Origin: Candidatus Fibrimonadales bacterium | GTDB lineage: Bacteria > Fibrobacterota > Fibrobacteria > Fibrobacterales > Fibrobacteraceae | Reading direction: 5' to 3' | Length of the DNA: 7,449 nucleotides | Assembly (NCBI GenBank): GCA_009788135.1 | Contig: WQSA01000016.1 | Coordinates: 12,087-19,535 of the forward strand | Shown: positions 1 through 5,659 of the stretch, piece after piece | Numbering within the stretch: the stretch's first letter is position 1 | Layout of the letters: each line of letters opens with the position of its first letter | Program-made: the position numbers and the translations under genes | Notes under the pieces: generated by a model | Told to the model about the DNA's origin: nothing | The model's database searches: none | Seen by the model: only the letters and a program-made list of their open reading frames with translations

Positions 1-98
1 GAAATTTCTTTTATCAGTTTATTCCAGGCTTTTGCCCTGCCAACATCGGTTTTAGCTTTTTTGCGTTTGATTGTGGCCCACTTTGAATGTCCGGACAT
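1..98 (-). CDS. yebC: YebC/PmpR family protein, N-terminal part only (runs off the left edge)
   Basis: Only the first 32 codons are in the window. They begin MSGHSKWATIKRKK and continue to a KLIKEIS segment, the highly conserved N-terminus of the YebC/PmpR (TACO1-like) family. Members have been described as DNA-binding regulators and, more recently, as factors helping ribosomes through difficult proline-rich stretches; this fragment cannot decide between them. The ATG at 96-98 is supported by a strong Shine-Dalgarno AAAGGAGA (complement of 103-110) and by the family's invariant MSGHSKW start. It lies 11 nt downstream of nuoK, whose stop codon touches the ribosome binding site, so it is probably the last visible gene of the minus-strand operon. 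Confidence 0.95.
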   Translation of the reverse strand, partial: MSGHSKWATIKRKKAKTDVGRAKAWNKLIKEI

Positions 99-102
99 AA
101 TC

Positions 103-110
103 TCTCCTTT
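103..110 (-). promoter_or_regulatory. Shine-Dalgarno of yebC
   Basis: The minus strand reads AAAGGAGA four bases before the yebC ATG. It is the only strong anti-16S complementary site seen ahead of any gene in this window; the other starts are either overlap-coupled or lack an SD. Its last base touches the nuoK stop codon at 110-112. Confidence 0.8.
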
Positions 111-421
111 TAACCTTGCATTTGCGAATACTCGTCTGAATCAATAGTTTCCTGGTTTCGGAAAATCAAAACCACTATCGCAAGGCCAATGCAAGCTTCG
201 GCAGCGGCAATGGCTATAACAAAAATCGGGGCTATTTGCCCGGCAATGCTCTGCATGGCGGGCAAGCTTTTTGCAAATCCTATAAAACTGAGGTTTGCAG
301 CGTTTATGGCGAGTTCCAGGCCCAGAAAAGCGAAAAATATGTTTCTTTTGGAAATAACCGTTGCAATGCCAAAGCAAAACAGCACGGCCGCTAAAAGTTG
401 AATGTAAAGTGGCGAAATCAT
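110..421 (-). CDS. nuoK: NADH-quinone oxidoreductase subunit K (complex I, NuoK)
   Basis: This 103-residue protein has the length and pattern of NuoK, the small membrane subunit of respiratory complex I homologous to mitochondrial ND4L. It has three hydrophobic segments at about residues 5-23, 28-49 and 60-86. Glu36 in GLELAINA and Glu75 in AAAEACIGLA correspond to the two membrane glutamates of E. coli NuoK (Glu36 and Glu72) implicated in proton translocation. The tail DSDEYSQMQG resembles the family's usual DSVSEMRG ending. The start overlaps the stop of the prenyltransferase gene by 4 nt (ATGA at 418-421), implying translational coupling. Unusually, neither neighbour is a nuo gene: nuoK normally sits between nuoJ and nuoL. 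The essential residues are intact, so it looks functional. Confidence 0.97.
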   Translation of the reverse strand: MISPLYIQLLAAVLFCFGIATVISKRNIFFAFLGLELAINAANLSFIGFAKSLPAMQSIAGQIAPIFVIAIAAAEACIGLAIVVLIFRNQETIDSDEYSQMQG

Positions 422-1179
422 GTGTGATAAATATAGAAAAACACAAGCCCGAGTACCATGGCAATCTTAATCATATTCTGCGAGAGTTTTATTTTCTTTT
501 TGCAGGCAAAAAAAGCGGATAAAAGCAAACACGGCAAAACCGCAAAAAATACGGGCAGTTTAAACATGGCAAGCTGAACCAGGCACTGAATTTCGCACAA
601 AAAAACGAGAATCAGGGAAAATTGCGCATTTATCAAAATAGGAAGCGTTCTCAGTCCCATAGCTCTGTCCCCTTCAATATCTTCAATATCTTTTGTTATT
701 TCCCGGGCAAGCGTCAGCGTAAAGGCAAAGAACATCAAATTGAAAAGCTCAAGCTGCGGAAGCCCAATATCCAAAATAGGGATGGCGATTGGCGTAGTTA
801 CGAGCAGCGCAACCGCAAAATTCCCAACCAGAGGAAAGCGCTTTAAATATTTATTGTAAACAAAGCAAAGCGCCCCGACAATAGCAAACAGCCATGCAAA
901 TTTAAATCCAAAAGCGATAGCCAAAAAAAGGCAAACAGCCGCTGCAATCTTAGCCGTTTTCAAGCTTATTTTCCCGCTGGGCAAGGGTCTGTCCGGCCGG
1001 TTTATTTTGTCCACGTTAAAATCCACAATATCGTTGTGCGCATTTGCGAACGATAGCAAAAAAAATATTGCCGCTGTTGCTTCTATATATACTGCATGAC
1101 CCGCTATAATATACGCATATGCGCACACGCCCGCTGCGAAAAGCGAGTTCCAGACTCTGCACAATTGCAAAATGCTCAC
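418..1179 (-). CDS. UbiA-family membrane prenyltransferase, geranylgeranylglyceryl-phosphate prenyltransferase-like
   Basis: This 253-residue polytopic protein (about seven to nine hydrophobic segments) has both Asp-rich motifs of the UbiA superfamily, which transfers prenyl groups from prenyl diphosphates to an acceptor in the membrane. Motif 1 is NDIVDFNVD at residues 49-57, followed by KINRPDRPLPSGKIS; motif 2 is DIEDIEGD at 164-171, followed by RAMGLRTLP. The NRPDRPLPSG and REITKDIEDIEGD forms are most like the digeranylgeranylglyceryl-phosphate synthase branch found in archaea and in bacteria such as Bacteroidetes; a quinone-biosynthesis role (UbiA/MenA type) is the main alternative, since the next gene is nuoK. 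The start is GTG at 1177-1179, overlapping the previous gene's TGA (GTGA). Residues 3-11 (ILQLCRVWN) match the usual family N-terminus, supporting that start. The acceptor is not determined. Confidence 0.9.
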   Translation of the reverse strand: MSILQLCRVWNSLFAAGVCAYAYIIAGHAVYIEATAAIFFLLSFANAHNDIVDFNVDKINRPDRPLPSGKISLKTAKIAAAVCLFLAIAFGFKFAWLFAIVGALCFVYNKYLKRFPLVGNFAVALLVTTPIAIPILDIGLPQLELFNLMFFAFTLTLAREITKDIEDIEGDRAMGLRTLPILINAQFSLILVFLCEIQCLVQLAMFKLPVFFAVLPCLLLSAFFACKKKIKLSQNMIKIAMVLGLVFFYIYHT

Positions 1180-2123
1180 AGCTCTGTTGCCAAAATGGAA
1201 ATCGGTTTTTTCATGGCTGCTGTTTCAAGGCGGCTTATCAAAGTAACTTCGGTGAATTCGCCTTGCTTCAGGGTGAACATGAGAAGCCCGTGATGGCTGA
1301 GTATCGCAAGCCCACGCCCAGTGTAATCCTCTATTCCCTGAGGAATGGTCTCTCCGGCCACAACGCTCTGCCGCCTTATGCGCTCCAAAATTCTCTTTGT
1401 GGTTAGCAAGCCTCCAAAATCTTTTACGGATATTCCATATAAACTGCTGTTCAGCATCAAGCGAATTTCCACTTTCTTGCCATCGGGAATATGTATATTC
1501 GTGTAGCTTATTGGGGATTTATCGGATTGGTCGCGCGTATATGCGGTTATCCCTAAAACTCCGTAAGCTATGGCGTTTGTCACAAGCTCGTGGCAGTTTA
1601 TTATAAATGTGTTTTTTATCGAGTCTTGAATTTTATTTATAAAATCGGCAAATGAATTCTCTATCAACCTGAGCATGCTTACATCGCCGGAAAGAGAATA
1701 GCTATTTTCAAAAATAGTTTCTTCCTTTCTGAAAAAGGAATCCAAATTCAGATTTTCATCGAAAAAATCGTTCAAAACTCCGAGCAGCATGAGTTCGTTC
1801 AGTCTTTTTATATGAATCACGTTGCATATATTGTATTCCATTGCAAAATCGAAAAAGTTTTCCCTTCCTGTTGGAACTATTACAACTTTGTTCGTTTTGA
1901 AATTTATTTTGCCCATCAAATTCCGCAGCTTGAGTTCTTTATTTTTGCTAAGCGTGACAAAAAACAAGTTGTTGTCGCTTAAATCAAAGCTGTTCAGTTT
2001 CAGAGTTGCGCTTTGCGAAAGCGAACCGCTTTCTTCCAGTTTTTTGTGCAGACGTATTATTTGCTCTCTAACAGTCGCAGAGCAAAATTCATCAACCAAA
2101 ATTATATTGTAGTTTTTTTTCAT
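1176..2123 (-). CDS. ATP-binding protein: degenerate receiver-like N-terminus plus RsbW/GHKL-type kinase domain
   Basis: This 315-residue soluble protein has a C-terminal HATPase_c domain of the anti-sigma-factor kinase type. The N-box is ELVTNAIAYG at residues 179-188 (E179 and N183 being the Mg/ATP residues), the G1 box is DFGG at 235-238 and the G2 box is TGRGLAIL at 268-275. There is no histidine dimerisation (DHp) domain, so it is more like SpoIIAB/RsbW serine kinases than a sensor histidine kinase. Residues 1 to about 125 look like an alpha/beta fold resembling a receiver (hydrophobic strand at 6-10, strand at 79-84, VIHIKR at 102-107), but no convincing phospho-acceptor Asp in context is seen. 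It is coupled by 4-nt overlaps to rfbD upstream and the prenyltransferase downstream. The partner sigma or anti-anti-sigma factor is not in the window. The ATPase assignment is firm; the regulatory role is inferred. Confidence 0.8.
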   Translation of the reverse strand: MKKNYNIILVDEFCSATVREQIIRLHKKLEESGSLSQSATLKLNSFDLSDNNLFFVTLSKNKELKLRNLMGKINFKTNKVVIVPTGRENFFDFAMEYNICNVIHIKRLNELMLLGVLNDFFDENLNLDSFFRKEETIFENSYSLSGDVSMLRLIENSFADFINKIQDSIKNTFIINCHELVTNAIAYGVLGITAYTRDQSDKSPISYTNIHIPDGKKVEIRLMLNSSLYGISVKDFGGLLTTKRILERIRRQSVVAGETIPQGIEDYTGRGLAILSHHGLLMFTLKQGEFTEVTLISRLETAAMKKPISILATEL

Positions 2124-2914
2124 TTCTCAAGGTCCAAATATTTAGAGAGTGAATCTTTCCAATCAGGGACTTCCACGCCAAAATTTTCTTTGATTTTAGT
2201 TTTGTCCAGAGCAGAGTATAAAGGTCGTTTTGCAGCGCTTTTCCATTCGGAGCTTGCAACGGGCAATATTGGAATCTTGCGTTCCAAAAGTTTTTTCTCC
2301 AGAGCCTGTTTTTGAATTTCAATTGCGAATTCGTGCCAGCTTGCAACGCCTTCTCCGGAGAAATTGTAAATGCCGGGCAGTTTGGGGTTTTGCGCTATTT
2401 TAAGCATGGCGGCCGCAAGGTCTCGGGTCCAGGTAGGGTTTCCCTTCTGGTCGCTGACAACTGAAATTTGCTCTTTTGTCCGCATAAGGCTGAGCATGGT
2501 TTTCACAAAGTTTTTGCCGTGAATGCCGTAGAGCCAGGCTGTGCGGATTATCCAGTGCTTGGGGTTTGCTTTTGCAATCCGAGCCTCGCCTTCGGCTTTG
2601 GCCCTGCCATAAGCGTTTATGGGGTCTATTGCATAGTCTGTTGAAATGTGTATTATGGGGAGCCCTGTTTTTGCGAGGATTTCCGGGCCAACGGCGTTTA
2701 GCTTAAAATTTAGCTCCGTTTCAGACTCTGCATTGTCAACGGCGGTATAGGCTGCGCAGTTAATTATAAAATCCGGTTTGTTTTCAGAAATATAGCTTGA
2801 TACGGTAGCTTCGTCTGTTATATCTACTTCTTTATCGCTTTCCAGAAAATTATTTCCAAGGGTACGCAAATCTTGCGCAAGCATCCCTTTAGAACCAGTT
2901 ATCCATAATTTCAT
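2120..2914 (-). CDS. rfbD: dTDP-4-dehydrorhamnose reductase (RmlD/RfbD)
   Basis: This 264-residue short-chain dehydrogenase-type protein should catalyse the last step of dTDP-L-rhamnose synthesis, NAD(P)H-dependent reduction of dTDP-4-dehydrorhamnose in the cytoplasm, feeding surface polysaccharide assembly. The N-terminal nucleotide-binding loop is ITGSKGMLAQDL at residues 5-16. NCAAYTAVDNAE at 52-63 is the family signature. STDY at 91-94 supplies the catalytic Thr92, and YGRAK at 102-106 gives the Tyr/Lys pair. RTAWLYG at 124-130 and the GNPTWTRDLA region are also typical. The protein is shorter than the usual 280-300 residues because the loop between STDY and the YxxxK motif is about 14 residues shorter than in E. 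coli RmlD. No rfbA, rfbB or rfbC is in view. The start overlaps the upstream acyltransferase stop (ATGA). Confidence 0.94.
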   Translation of the reverse strand: MKLWITGSKGMLAQDLRTLGNNFLESDKEVDITDEATVSSYISENKPDFIINCAAYTAVDNAESETELNFKLNAVGPEILAKTGLPIIHISTDYAIDPINAYGRAKAEGEARIAKANPKHWIIRTAWLYGIHGKNFVKTMLSLMRTKEQISVVSDQKGNPTWTRDLAAAMLKIAQNPKLPGIYNFSGEGVASWHEFAIEIQKQALEKKLLERKIPILPVASSEWKSAAKRPLYSALDKTKIKENFGVEVPDWKDSLSKYLDLEK

Positions 2915-3387
2915 CCTGATGTCAATATAGTAATTTTGCTAAATGGCAGCGGGATAATAGTTTTGTCCCAGGAGCCTAGCCTTAAGGCACGGCTGTATTT
3001 CACATCGACTTTTGCGAGCGGAATTTTAGCTTTTTGGCAGAGCCATTCTGCGCCTGGTTTTGCAACGAGCGCAGGGCCTTTTGGCCCGTCCAGAGCCATT
3101 CCTGCAGATTTTCCGCTTTTCAGAGCTTTGAGCAGATGCTTAACCTCGCTTTGCCCTTTGCTGCTGGAACCCCTGAAAACATCATATCCCAGGCTCTCGG
3201 CAAGTTTGGCGAACTTGCTCCCATCGCTGCTCTGGCTTATAAGAACCGCTATATTCTTCCGCTTGAACGCGGCGAGGCAAGCCGGCAAATCCTGGTGCCA
3301 CAACCCTATAACCGCAGGCTCCGGCAAAGCCTTCTCAAAGCGAACCCGCCATGAGAGCACCAGGAGTTTTAGAATAAAGTTGAGCAT
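2911..3387 (-). CDS. DUF374 lysophospholipid acyltransferase-family protein, short
   Basis: This 158-residue protein shows the ordered motifs of the DUF374 acyltransferase-like family: LWHQDLP at residues 29-35, SQSSDG at 51-56, FRGSSSKG at 71-78, LDGPKGP at 99-105 and SWDKTIIPLPFS at 139-150. The family is related to glycerolipid and lipid A acyltransferases and is thought to transfer acyl groups at the inner membrane; the exact substrate is unknown. The hydrophobic start (MLNFILKLLVLSW) suggests membrane association. It is shorter than most relatives: the C-terminus stops eight residues after the PLPFS motif, where others continue with a further strand and helix. The stop is built into the ATGA overlap with rfbD. 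It is the first gene of the minus-strand block and is transcribed away from the NMN adenylyltransferase gene. Confidence 0.88.
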   Translation of the reverse strand: MLNFILKLLVLSWRVRFEKALPEPAVIGLWHQDLPACLAAFKRKNIAVLISQSSDGSKFAKLAESLGYDVFRGSSSKGQSEVKHLLKALKSGKSAGMALDGPKGPALVAKPGAEWLCQKAKIPLAKVDVKYSRALRLGSWDKTIIPLPFSKITILTSG

Positions 3388-3392
3388 AGTTC

Positions 3393-3398
3393 AAATTA
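3393..3398 (-). promoter_or_regulatory. Possible -10 element for the minus-strand operon
   Basis: The minus strand reads TAATTT ending five bases before the acyltransferase ATG, and there is no Shine-Dalgarno in between. If this is a -10 box, the transcript would start at or next to the ATG (leaderless). No good -35 hexamer is seen at normal spacing, so this is a weak, position-based call. Confidence 0.22.
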
Positions 3399-3414
3399 GA
3401 AAACCTCAATTTGC

Positions 3415-3420
3415 TATTTT
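3415..3420 (+). promoter_or_regulatory. Possible -10 element for the NMN adenylyltransferase/Nudix gene
   Basis: TATTTT ends six bases before the ATG at 3427 and no Shine-Dalgarno is present. The 39-bp divergent gap must carry the promoters of both flanking genes unless they lie within the opposite coding regions. No convincing -35 is seen. Confidence 0.22.
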
Positions 3421-3426
3421 CTTTCA

Positions 3427-4452
3427 ATGTTTCAAACTCTAATCTATATCGGCCGCTTTCAGCCGCCTCACAATGGGCACTTCGTTACCATTCGCAAAGC
3501 GTTGGAGCAAACTGATTCGCTTTTGATTTTCGTCGGCTCGCACGAAGTCTGCCGCAGCTTGCGCAATCCGTTCACAACTCAGGAAAGAATTGAAATGCTA
3601 AAGCTCTCGCTAACTCAGGATGAGCTGAAAAAAATAACATTTATCCCAATCCACGATTCCAACTACAACCATTCTGAGTGGGTCCGTACCTGCAAAGACA
3701 AGGTGTGTCTTTTTTCTGCGGAGCCTGCGGATTTTGCGCCAATCGGGATAATCGGGTACAAAAAAGACGGTACTTCGTATTATTTGGATTTGTTCCCGGA
3801 GTGGAAGTTTGTGGAAATGCCGTTGCAGGAAAAGGGGCTTTCTTCCTCGGAAATTCGCGACAAGTGGCTTGGCGGCACTTTGACCAAGCAGGATAAAATT
3901 CCGCCTGAGCTTTACGGCTATCTTAAGGAGAAAGAGAGCGAAGAATGGGCCAAGCTTCAAATGGAAGAATACAAACTGGTTCAAGAGTATAAAAAGGAAT
4001 GGTCTTGCACACCTTATCCCCCGATTTTCGTAGCGGGAGATGCGCTTGTTCTCTGCAACGAGCATATTCTTTTGATTAAAAGGGGAGCTTTCCCCGGCAA
4101 AGGTTTATACGCTATGGCCGGGGGCTTTTTGGATAGCGACGAGTCCATAAGAAATTGCGCCATAAGAGAGCTTATGGAAGAGACCGGAATAGAGCTTAGC
4201 TATAAAATTCTCAGCAATAGCATAAAAGACTATCAAGTTTTTGACGATCCGAACCGAGAGCCTCGCGGCAGAATGATTTCCCATACTTTCCTTTTTGATT
4301 TGCAAAGCCCGAGGCTCCCTAAGCTCAAAGCCGCAGACGATGCTTCCGAAGCGATGTGGTTCCCATTGGGAGACTTGGACAAAATTCGAGCTCAAATAGG
4401 CGGAGATCATTACAAAATCATAAAAAAAATGCTATCCGGCCATAATTTTTAG
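3427..4452 (+). CDS. nadM: Bifunctional NMN adenylyltransferase / Nudix hydrolase
   Basis: This 341-residue fusion has an N-terminal nucleotidyltransferase of the archaeal NadM type and a C-terminal Nudix domain, the architecture known from Synechocystis slr0787 and Francisella NadM-Nudix. GRFQPPHNGH at residues 9-18 contains the HxGH adenylyl-transfer motif, and LSSSEIR at 138-144 is the second ATP-binding motif. The Nudix box, residues 233-255, keeps the full GX5EX7REUXEEXGU pattern (G233, E239, R247, E248, E251, E252, G254). The first domain should make NAD+ from NMN and ATP; in characterised homologs the Nudix domain hydrolyses ADP-ribose. The domains are joined by a charged helical stretch at about 160-192. 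It has no SD, and ATG 3427 places the HxGH motif at its normal distance from the N-terminus. It is divergent from the acyltransferase operon and convergent with the Rpn-like gene, so probably monocistronic. Confidence 0.95.
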   Translation: MFQTLIYIGRFQPPHNGHFVTIRKALEQTDSLLIFVGSHEVCRSLRNPFTTQERIEMLKLSLTQDELKKITFIPIHDSNYNHSEWVRTCKDKVCLFSAEPADFAPIGIIGYKKDGTSYYLDLFPEWKFVEMPLQEKGLSSSEIRDKWLGGTLTKQDKIPPELYGYLKEKESEEWAKLQMEEYKLVQEYKKEWSCTPYPPIFVAGDALVLCNEHILLIKRGAFPGKGLYAMAGGFLDSDESIRNCAIRELMEETGIELSYKILSNSIKDYQVFDDPNREPRGRMISHTFLFDLQSPRLPKLKAADDASEAMWFPLGDLDKIRAQIGGDHYKIIKKMLSGHNF

Positions 4453-4456
4453 TCAT

Positions 4457-5536
4457 TCACAATGCCATAATTTTGCGGCGAGAAAGCCCTGTGCAACGCA
4501 TGATTTTGCTAACCGTATCGCCAGCAGTTTTCATAGCTTTTGCAACTTGGGCTAAGCGTTCCTCGAAATGTTTCTCTAAACGTTTCTCAGCTTTCGCAAC
4601 CTTAGCTTCTGCTCTGGCCTCAACTTTAGCTACTCTAGCTTCTGCATCATCAATTTTCTTGAGTACGCTTGTATTGTACATCTGCTCCAAAGTCATGTCA
4701 ACCTCCGTAAACTCTTTGTATCCGCCGTAAAGCTCAGAGTGCATTTTGGCCATGCGCTCCTTGAGCATTGCGGCATCTTTCTCCGTAATATAGCTATTTT
4801 CTTGGCTCATATGCAGAGCCTCGGCTATCTCGCTCACATATCCAGCCAGCCTCTTGGCAAGCTCCCTGCGCTTTGCGGAATCGGCTTCGCTTTTCTTCAA
4901 TTCAGCCCTGACCTTCAAAAGGTAAAACGGCAAAAGCAATGCCAAATGTCCAAGCTCTGAAACGCTGTGCTCCAGCACCTTGAACGCAGGAACCTGGTAA
5001 ACAACGCTTTTGTCGCCTGGAAACCGTATTTCTATGGTCAGAAAGTCCTTTGTCTTGCTCGTTTCCCAGTAAATTACCGCCGGAGCAGGCATATCAATTT
5101 GAAGGCGCGTTCCATCCTCGGAAACAACCTTGTTCTCCAGGGCTACGGACACGCTGTAGTTGAAAACCCTCAGGCACATCTCCATGTCGTCTTTTATCTG
5201 GGCTTCCATGAGATAGGTGTCCTTTCGGTCTCCGCAGGAGAGGGTTACGACCATGTCTGTGAATGTTTCCCCCAGGGCCCCCGATTCCGGGTTTTCCGTT
5301 ATGTATTCCCTTGGCTTCCTGACTTCTACGACGGCATCGGGCGGGTAATTCTTCTTGTAAATCCCGTTTATCAGGTGCACCACGGCTGGCGCGCTGGCCC
5401 TGGTCATGATAAACTTGAACGACCTGTCGAACAATCTCCTTGTTTTTCTGGAGATTCCCAGCATTGCAAAACTCTGTTTTTCCTTCTTCATACTACTTAG
5501 ACGCTTTTTAAAAGCAAAATCCGGAGAAAAATGCAT
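4457..5536 (-). CDS. Rpn/PDDEXK_2-family nuclease ("PD-(D/E)XK nuclease family transposase") with coiled-coil tail
   Basis: This protein of up to 359 residues matches the recombination-promoting nuclease (Rpn)/putative transposase family. It has the early FDRSFKFIM segment (residues 36-44), an Asp-bearing strand TDMVV (D94) and the E-x-Q strand YLMEAQ (E111, Q113), followed by the MCLRVFNYS helix, together a PD-(D/E)XK-type active site. Residues from about 285 to 335 are an Ala/Lys/Glu-rich coiled coil, and the last 20 residues (SKIMRCTGLSRRKIMAL at the end) resemble the helix-turn-helix terminus common in this family. Characterised E. coli Rpn proteins are DNA endonucleases that promote RecA-independent recombination; autonomous transposition is not established, and no inverted repeats are seen here. 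The start is uncertain: neither the ATG at 5536 nor the internal ATG at 5491 (starting MKKEKQSF) has an SD. The latter fits relatives better and would give 344 residues. Confidence 0.88.
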   Translation of the reverse strand: MHFSPDFAFKKRLSSMKKEKQSFAMLGISRKTRRLFDRSFKFIMTRASAPAVVHLINGIYKKNYPPDAVVEVRKPREYITENPESGALGETFTDMVVTLSCGDRKDTYLMEAQIKDDMEMCLRVFNYSVSVALENKVVSEDGTRLQIDMPAPAVIYWETSKTKDFLTIEIRFPGDKSVVYQVPAFKVLEHSVSELGHLALLLPFYLLKVRAELKKSEADSAKRRELAKRLAGYVSEIAEALHMSQENSYITEKDAAMLKERMAKMHSELYGGYKEFTEVDMTLEQMYNTSVLKKIDDAEARVAKVEARAEAKVAKAEKRLEKHFEERLAQVAKAMKTAGDTVSKIMRCTGLSRRKIMAL

Positions 5537-5592
5537 AAAAAAGTGAGAACAATCAAGAAATGACGTGGAAATTACATTTATCGGAAGTTTCG

Positions 5593-5621
5593 TTGACGAT
5601 TCTCTTGTTTGCCTGTATCTC
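5593..5621 (+). promoter_or_regulatory. Candidate sigma-70-like promoter upstream of the GH45 gene
   Basis: TTGACG (5593-5598) is followed after 17 bases by TATCTC (5616-5621). The -35 is good and the -10 is poor. It competes with the TATATT closer to the gene; only one need be real. Confidence 0.25.
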
Positions 5622-5644
5622 TAAACGGCTAAATCGGCATTTAC

Positions 5645-5650
5645 TATATT
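5645..5650 (+). promoter_or_regulatory. Possible -10 element immediately upstream of the GH45 gene
   Basis: TATATT ends nine bases before the ATG at 5660, with AT-rich flanks and no Shine-Dalgarno. Used as a -10 box, it would place the transcript start within a few bases of the ATG. It has no clear -35 partner. Confidence 0.25.
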
Positions 5651-5659
5651 GTAAATATT

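Noticed and set aside
2936..3442. 168-codon open frame on the plus strand
   Set aside because: It is antisense to the DUF374 acyltransferase, which has five ordered family motifs, and it runs past the start of the NMN adenylyltransferase gene. No domain is recognisable.
3610..4065. 151-codon open frame on the minus strand
   Set aside because: It is opposite the NMN adenylyltransferase/Nudix gene. Its composition follows the complement of that gene and no motif is visible.
4967..5500. 177-codon open frame on the plus strand
   Set aside because: It lies wholly antisense to the Rpn-like gene, whose motifs and coiled coil are clear. The translation shows no recognisable family features and looks like a shadow frame.
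4457..5536. Complete insertion sequence around the Rpn/"transposase" gene
   Set aside because: I found no terminal inverted repeats or target-site duplication at its ends. Its stop is only 4 bp from the neighbouring gene's stop, and the family is a nuclease rather than a proven transposase.
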